A stretch of 8,019 bases of DNA from an archaeon. GTDB taxonomy: Archaea; Hydrothermarchaeota; Hydrothermarchaeia; Hydrothermarchaeales; JALUUU01. The stretch spans positions 1 through 8,019 of the forward strand of contig JALUUU010000187.1 of NCBI GenBank assembly GCA_027021185.1, written 5' to 3'. Shown here piece by piece: positions 4,071 through 8,019 of this stretch (position 1 is its first letter; each line of letters begins with the position of its first letter). The position numbers and the translations under genes were made by a program. The notes under the pieces were generated by a model that did no database searches, was not told the origin of the DNA, and was given only the letters and a program-made list of their open reading frames with translations.

Positions 4071-6464
4071 GTGATGGAGATTAAGCCTAGGCTGAAAGAA
4101 AAACGCTGGAGCAAGGAAATCGAGGAAGAAATCTTCACCCACTGGAAAGAAAACGAGGTATACAGGTTCGATAGAGACAGTGAAAAGCCTGTTTACTCCA
4201 TCGACACCCCCCCGCCCTACGTCAACACCCCCGTGCACATAGGCCAGGCCACTACCTATGTCCTCATGGACATGTTCGCCAGATACAGGCGGATGACCGG
4301 CCACAATGTACTCTTCCCCCTCGGCCTGGACAGAAACGGCTTACCAATTGAAATGGCCGTGGAGAAGAGGTTCAACATCAGGCTGAAGGACGTTTCTAGG
4401 GAGGAGTTTCTGGAGAAGTGTAAGGTTGTTCTAGAGGAGAGCACCCTCGCCTCCACTGAGTCGTTCCTAAGGCTGGGCATAGGCTTTAACTCGTGGCGCG
4501 TAGGAACTGGGATAGGGGAGGTGTATCTGACGGACTCCGAGGATTACCGGGCCCTGACCCAGGAGACATTTATAGATTTATGGAACAAGGGGCTGATCTA
4601 CGAGGCAGAGAGAATAAATAACTACTGTCCTGGCTGCGGGACCACGATAGCCGACGCGGAGATTGAATACTCAGAGCTGCCTACAAATTTCAATGAGATC
4701 ATTTTCAGAGTAAAAGAAACCGGAGAGGAGATAATAATCGGCACAACCCGGCCTGAGCTATTATGCACATGCGCCATGGTAATATTTAATCCAGAGGACG
4801 ACCGCTACCAGCACCTTGAGGGGAAAACCGCCATAACGCCCATTTTCAACAAGGAGATCCCCATCAGATCCCATCCCATGGCGGAGATGGAGAAGGGAAC
4901 AGGCCTGGTGATGATGTGCTCCATGGGTGATACCAGCGATATCCGCTTTTTCAGGGAGATGAGGCTCAAACCTGTTATCGCCATCGACGAGAACGGAAGA
5001 ATGAACTCCAACGCTGGCTTCCTCGAGGGACTGAAAGTGGCTGAGGCCAGAGAAAAGATCATTGAAAAACTCAGGGAAGAGGGTCTCCTGGTGGCTCAGA
5101 AAAAAGTGCTCCACCGCACCCCTGTTTGCGAGAGGAGTAAAGACCCTGTAGAGTTTATAGCTATGCCTGAGCTATACGTCAAGCAGGTTGAGTTCAAGGA
5201 GGACATGAGGAAGCTCGCAGACCAGATAAATTTCTACTCACCCGCATCTAAGCAGATTCTTCTGAACTGGATAGACTCCATAAGCATAGACTGGCCCATC
5301 TCTAGACGCAGGTACTACGCCACAGAAATACCCATGTGGTACTGCAAGGCGTGCGGGGAAAACATCCTGCCCTCAAAGGGAAGATACTACAGACCATGGA
5401 AGGAGGACCCCCCCATAGGGGCATGTCCAAAATGCGGCGGCCGTGAGTTCAGGGGCGAAGATAGGGTCTTCGACACGTGGTTTGACAGCTCTATCACGCC
5501 CCTCTACATCCTAAAGTACTCGCGGGACGATGAGTTTTTCAACAGGAATTCTCCCTGCTCCCTGCGTCCCCAAGGCAAAGAGATCGTGAGGACGTGGCTC
5601 TACTATACCTTGCTGAAAGACTATCTCCTCACCGGGAAGTGCATTTTCAGAGACGTGTGGATAAACTATCACATTGTCGACGAAGACGGCCGGAAAATGT
5701 CTAAGTCCAAGGGAAACGTGATCGATCCCAAGGACGTTCTAGACCGCTTCGGCGCCGAGCCTTTCAGGCTCTGGGCGGCCGTGGAAGGTAACCTGGATAA
5801 AACTGACTTTAGGTGCTCCATGGAGCGTATTCAGGGGGCTGGTAAGACCATAACAAAGCTCTGGAATGTCGCCAGGTTCGTATCCATGTTTCCGTATGGG
5901 GGAGAGGATTTTGAGCTTACACCTCTGGACAAGTGGATACTGAGGGAAGCCAATGATTTAATAAAAATCGCCCGGGAAAAATACGAGGTCTACAACTTCC
6001 ACGAGCCAGCGATACGTATAAAACACTTCCTATGGGAGACCTTCGCATCCCACTATATTGAGCTCGTAAAAAACAGGGCATATAATAGGAACGGCAACTT
6101 CTCCCATGAAAAGCAGATGGCAGCCATCTACACCCTTAATAAATGCCTCGACATAATTCTCAAGCTACTGGCCCCTGTAATACCCATGATAACTTACAGG
6201 ATATACATGGTTCTCCGGGGACAGGACATCCACTTCCAGGAGTTCCCTGAACCGGAGGAATATGAAAGCCCGATATCAACCAAAGACATCGAGGAGCTTG
6301 ATAAGGCAATCTGGCGCGCCAAAAAAGAAAAAGGGCTCAGCCTCAGAGATGAGGTAAAGGCGGCTGTTTTACCAGAAAAGCTTAAAGATGTCTCCGAGGA
6401 TATCGCCGGCACCCATCATATACTGAAGGTGAGCTTCGGCAAAGAACTGAAGCTAGAGTTCTAG
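4071..6464 (+). CDS. valS: Valyl-tRNA synthetase (class I), archaeal type with HIGQ motif
   Basis: This 797-residue class I enzyme charges tRNA, most likely with valine. The ATP-binding HIGH motif reads HIGQ at 56-59. A GLDRNGLPIE segment (85-94) resembles the archaeal ValRS GWDDNGLPTE. A zinc-like Cys186/Cys189 pair leads into TTIADAEIEY, close to the ValRS TALSDAEVEY. The editing domain (about 200-350) has GTTRPE at 224-229 and GDTSD at 286-290. Cys425, Cys428, Cys452 and Cys455 form a second zinc-ribbon-like site. DTWFDSS is at 468-474, the LRPQG...VRTW stretch at 498-509, and KMSKS at 542-546. The anticodon-binding helical domain covers about 615-740. There is no long C-terminal coiled coil. 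IleRS is the main alternative, but length and motifs favour Val. GTG 4071 and ATG 4074 are both possible starts; the only GGTGA (4070-4074) overlaps them. The stop overlaps that of the CBS gene. Confidence 0.83.
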   Translation: MMEIKPRLKEKRWSKEIEEEIFTHWKENEVYRFDRDSEKPVYSIDTPPPYVNTPVHIGQATTYVLMDMFARYRRMTGHNVLFPLGLDRNGLPIEMAVEKRFNIRLKDVSREEFLEKCKVVLEESTLASTESFLRLGIGFNSWRVGTGIGEVYLTDSEDYRALTQETFIDLWNKGLIYEAERINNYCPGCGTTIADAEIEYSELPTNFNEIIFRVKETGEEIIIGTTRPELLCTCAMVIFNPEDDRYQHLEGKTAITPIFNKEIPIRSHPMAEMEKGTGLVMMCSMGDTSDIRFFREMRLKPVIAIDENGRMNSNAGFLEGLKVAEAREKIIEKLREEGLLVAQKKVLHRTPVCERSKDPVEFIAMPELYVKQVEFKEDMRKLADQINFYSPASKQILLNWIDSISIDWPISRRRYYATEIPMWYCKACGENILPSKGRYYRPWKEDPPIGACPKCGGREFRGEDRVFDTWFDSSITPLYILKYSRDDEFFNRNSPCSLRPQGKEIVRTWLYYTLLKDYLLTGKCIFRDVWINYHIVDEDGRKMSKSKGNVIDPKDVLDRFGAEPFRLWAAVEGNLDKTDFRCSMERIQGAGKTITKLWNVARFVSMFPYGGEDFELTPLDKWILREANDLIKIAREKYEVYNFHEPAIRIKHFLWETFASHYIELVKNRAYNRNGNFSHEKQMAAIYTLNKCLDIILKLLAPVIPMITYRIYMVLRGQDIHFQEFPEPEEYESPISTKDIEELDKAIWRAKKEKGLSLRDEVKAAVLPEKLKDVSEDIAGTHHILKVSFGKELKLEF

Positions 6465-6859
6465 GTATAAGAAAACAGCGAAGCGTCTGCTCCTATCTTC
6501 TCTGTCCTCATTATATCCTCTATGGATACGATGCCCACCAGTTTTCCTTCCTCCAGCACTGGGAGGCGCCGTATAACATGAGCCGCCATGATCTTGGCCG
6601 CGTCTTTAAGGCTTTTCTCTGGCGATATCGTCTTGAGGTCTTTGGTCATTATCTCCCCTACCTTAGTGTCCAAGCTTCTACGTTCAGCGATGATCCTGTA
6701 AGCCAGGTCCCTCTCCGTGATGATGCCCACAACTTTTTCACCCTCCACCACTACGAGACAGCCTATTTTGTATTTCTTCATTATCCTCGCCGCCTCGGCC
6801 ATAGTTGCCTCGGGAGAAATTGTTTTAACGTTCTTTACCATAACGTTCCTAACCCGCAT
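6461..6859 (-). CDS. Two-CBS-domain protein
   Basis: This 132-residue soluble protein consists of a CBS pair with no added enzyme or DNA-binding domain. CBS1 runs from about 5 to 58 and CBS2 from about 69 to 120. The two have internal similarity: each opens with a V-x-x-[IV]-M strand and ISPE (14-17 and 78-81) and ends in Gly-Ile-x-[TS]-x-x-Asp (GIITERD 45-51, GIVSIED 109-115). The Thr48/Asp51 and Ser112/Asp115 pairs are where such domains contact the ribose of AMP, ATP or related ligands. Stand-alone CBS pairs sense adenine nucleotides or S-adenosylmethionine; the ligand and partner here are unknown. The gene is divergent from the ATP-NAD kinase-like gene across 35 bp. It lacks a Shine-Dalgarno site, and its TATA element lies about 28 bp from the ATG, so its mRNA is probably leaderless. 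Its TAG overlaps the valS stop. Confidence 0.9.
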   Translation of the reverse strand: MRVRNVMVKNVKTISPEATMAEAARIMKKYKIGCLVVVEGEKVVGIITERDLAYRIIAERRSLDTKVGEIMTKDLKTISPEKSLKDAAKIMAAHVIRRLPVLEEGKLVGIVSIEDIMRTEKIGADASLFSYT

Positions 6860-6862
6860 ATC

Positions 6863-6870
6863 TAAATATT
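6863..6870 (+). promoter_or_regulatory. TATA box of the ATP-NAD kinase-like gene, leaderless mRNA
   Basis: TAAATATT is centred about 28 bp before ATG 6895. With normal archaeal spacing, transcription starts within about 3 bp of the ATG. No Shine-Dalgarno sequence is found before the ATG, which agrees with a leaderless transcript. Confidence 0.6.
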
Positions 6871-6883
6871 TCTTATTCAGACC

Positions 6884-6891
6884 ATATATTA
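6884..6891 (-). promoter_or_regulatory. TATA box of the CBS gene, leaderless mRNA
   Basis: On the minus strand TAATATAT is centred about 28 bp before the CBS ATG at 6859, the same spacing as the opposing promoter. The bases before the ATG contain no Shine-Dalgarno match, so transcription probably begins at or next to the start codon. Confidence 0.6.
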
Positions 6892-6894
6892 CTT

Positions 6895-8004
6895 ATGAAA
6901 AAAATCGGGTTTCTCATTAACCCTATCGCTGGCATGGGCGGCAAGGTAGGTCTCAAGGGTACCGACAACGAGGCATATAGAAAGGCGCTTTCTCTCGGTG
7001 CCAAACCGGTCTCCACACATAGGGCTGAGACAGCCCTAGAGAACATTTCACCCCGCTCTGCCCGAGAAATCCTATTTTACACGTGCTCTGGCAAGATGGG
7101 CGAGGATGTTCTGAGAGAGCTGGGTCACAAATACGATGTAGTCTATAAAGCCCCTGAGGAAACAACCTCAAAAGATACAGCCCGCGCATGCCGTGAGTTT
7201 CTCAAAAAAAGTGTTGACCTCATACTTTTCTGCGGAGGAGACGGCACAGCTAGGGATGTGGCTGATGCTGTTAAAAATGAGGTGCCAATCTTGGGCATTC
7301 CTGCAGGCGTCAAAATGAGCTCCTCCGTGTTTTCTGTTACCCCTGAAGCAGCCGGAGAACTCCTCAGCATCGATGAGCCTGAGATAACAGACGGAGAGGT
7401 CTTAGACATGGATGAGGAGGAGTACCGCAGAGGAAGGCTCAGGGTGAAGCTCTATGCTGTCGCCCACACCATAATGGCTCCAGATAAAATCCAGCAGAGT
7501 AAAAGCGTGTTTTTCGGGGATGGAGAGGAGGAGTCTAAGGAGGAAATAGCCAGATTCTTCCAAGAGTTCATGGACGATGAAACACTGTATATCCTTGGTC
7601 CCGGGAGCACCGTTAAGAGTATATGTGATTTCCTGGGAGTTGAGAAAACCCTGCTTGGGGTGGATGTTATGAGAGGCGGCAGGATTATAGCGAAAGACGT
7701 AAACGAAGAGAAGCTTCTTGAAATCCTCAACAGCCACAAAGACTCAGAGGCCGTGATAATTATCAGCCCCATTGGCTCCCAGGGATTCATATTCGGCAGA
7801 GGAAATCAGCAGATAAGCTCAGACGTTATCAAAAAGGTCGGCCCCGAGAACATACTGGTGGTTGCGACTCCTCAAAAACTGCGACAGACCCCAGTGCTCT
7901 ACGCAGATACCGGAGACAAAAAGGTGAATGCCATGCTGAAAGGCAAAATTAGAGTGATAACTGGTTACCGGATGGCGACTCTGCGGGAGCTAATCACAGA
8001 TTAA
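6895..8004 (+). CDS. ATP-NAD kinase-family protein (COG3199-like)
   Basis: This 369-residue protein belongs to the NAD kinase / diacylglycerol kinase-like superfamily. The signature GGDGTARD is at 114-121, preceded by the hydrophobic strand VDLILFC; it binds the phosphate donor and the catalytic metal. The N-terminal strand and loop GFLINPIAGMGGKVGLKG (5-22) is typical of the COG3199 subgroup rather than of canonical NAD kinase. GIPAGVKM at 134-141 and a Ser-Pro-Ile-Gly-Ser-Gln-Gly-Phe turn at 291-298, followed by GRGNQQIS (301-308), are further conserved-looking features. An acidic stretch at about 157-177 and the region to about 285 form the second domain. Phosphorylation of NAD to NADP is the family annotation, but members may use other substrates, so specificity is open. 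The protein is cytoplasmic with no membrane segment. ATG 6895 is chosen because it fits a leaderless start. Confidence 0.82.
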   Translation: MKKIGFLINPIAGMGGKVGLKGTDNEAYRKALSLGAKPVSTHRAETALENISPRSAREILFYTCSGKMGEDVLRELGHKYDVVYKAPEETTSKDTARACREFLKKSVDLILFCGGDGTARDVADAVKNEVPILGIPAGVKMSSSVFSVTPEAAGELLSIDEPEITDGEVLDMDEEEYRRGRLRVKLYAVAHTIMAPDKIQQSKSVFFGDGEEESKEEIARFFQEFMDDETLYILGPGSTVKSICDFLGVEKTLLGVDVMRGGRIIAKDVNEEKLLEILNSHKDSEAVIIISPIGSQGFIFGRGNQQISSDVIKKVGPENILVVATPQKLRQTPVLYADTGDKKVNAMLKGKIRVITGYRMATLRELITD

Positions 8005-8019
8005 AAGAAAAAATTTATA

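Noticed and set aside
4071..4094. C/D-box small RNA just after the tRNA (GTGATGG followed by CTGA with a 13-base gap)
   Set aside because: The C box is imperfect, no C' or D box follows, and the stretch is the start of the synthetase coding region.
4071..6464. Isoleucyl-tRNA synthetase as the identity of the large synthetase
   Set aside because: The length is short for IleRS, and the GLDRNGLPIE, CPGCGTTIADAEIEY and LRPQG segments fit archaeal ValRS better. The choice is not absolute.
8013..8019. TTTATA-like stretch at the right edge as a promoter for the next gene
   Set aside because: It is cut by the window end and no downstream gene is visible, so it cannot be supported.

Overview
This window looks archaeal. 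It carries an archaeal Sm-like protein gene directly upstream of ribosomal protein L37e, an MCT-1/Tma20-type PUA protein, an archaeal-type nucleotidyltransferase, a COG3199-type ATP-NAD kinase-like protein, TATA-box promoters, and a tRNA gene without an encoded CCA. The lineage cannot be fixed from this sequence. The LSm–L37e–purF order and a response-regulator fragment fit Euryarchaeota or a related uncultured lineage. Gene density is high: intergenic gaps are below 75 bp, and some genes overlap.

Layout. Positions 1-136 hold the 3' end of a + strand gene that resembles the end of a response-regulator receiver domain. It converges on a minus-strand operon of three genes (2011 down to 167): a PUA-domain protein, an unrecognised conserved-looking protein, and a three-part nucleotidyltransferase. 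A short divergent promoter region (2012-2081) separates this from a + strand operon: LSm (2082), L37e (2313) and purF (2509-3912). A tRNA-Ala(GGC) gene with its own TATA box follows (3978-4051). A class I aminoacyl-tRNA synthetase, best read as valyl-tRNA synthetase, begins only 19 bp after the tRNA. It converges on a two-CBS-domain protein gene, and the two stop codons share one CTAG. The CBS gene is divergent from an ATP-NAD kinase-family gene (6895-8004). The 35 bp between these two starts holds two back-to-back TATA elements that appear to give two leaderless mRNAs.

How the genes fit together. Most genes serve RNA metabolism and translation: PUA protein, Sm-like protein, ribosomal protein, tRNA and tRNA ligase. 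purF starts purine biosynthesis. The CBS and ATP-NAD kinase-like proteins both belong to families that handle adenine nucleotides. The window is mostly informational housekeeping, with no sign of mobile elements, CRISPR or a defence island. I see no convincing new multi-gene system. The points most worth checking are the HIGQ variant of the HIGH motif in the synthetase and its tRNA-linked expression, a mismatch in the tRNA-Ala D-stem, the compact divergent leaderless promoter, and the unrecognised gene in the PUA operon.
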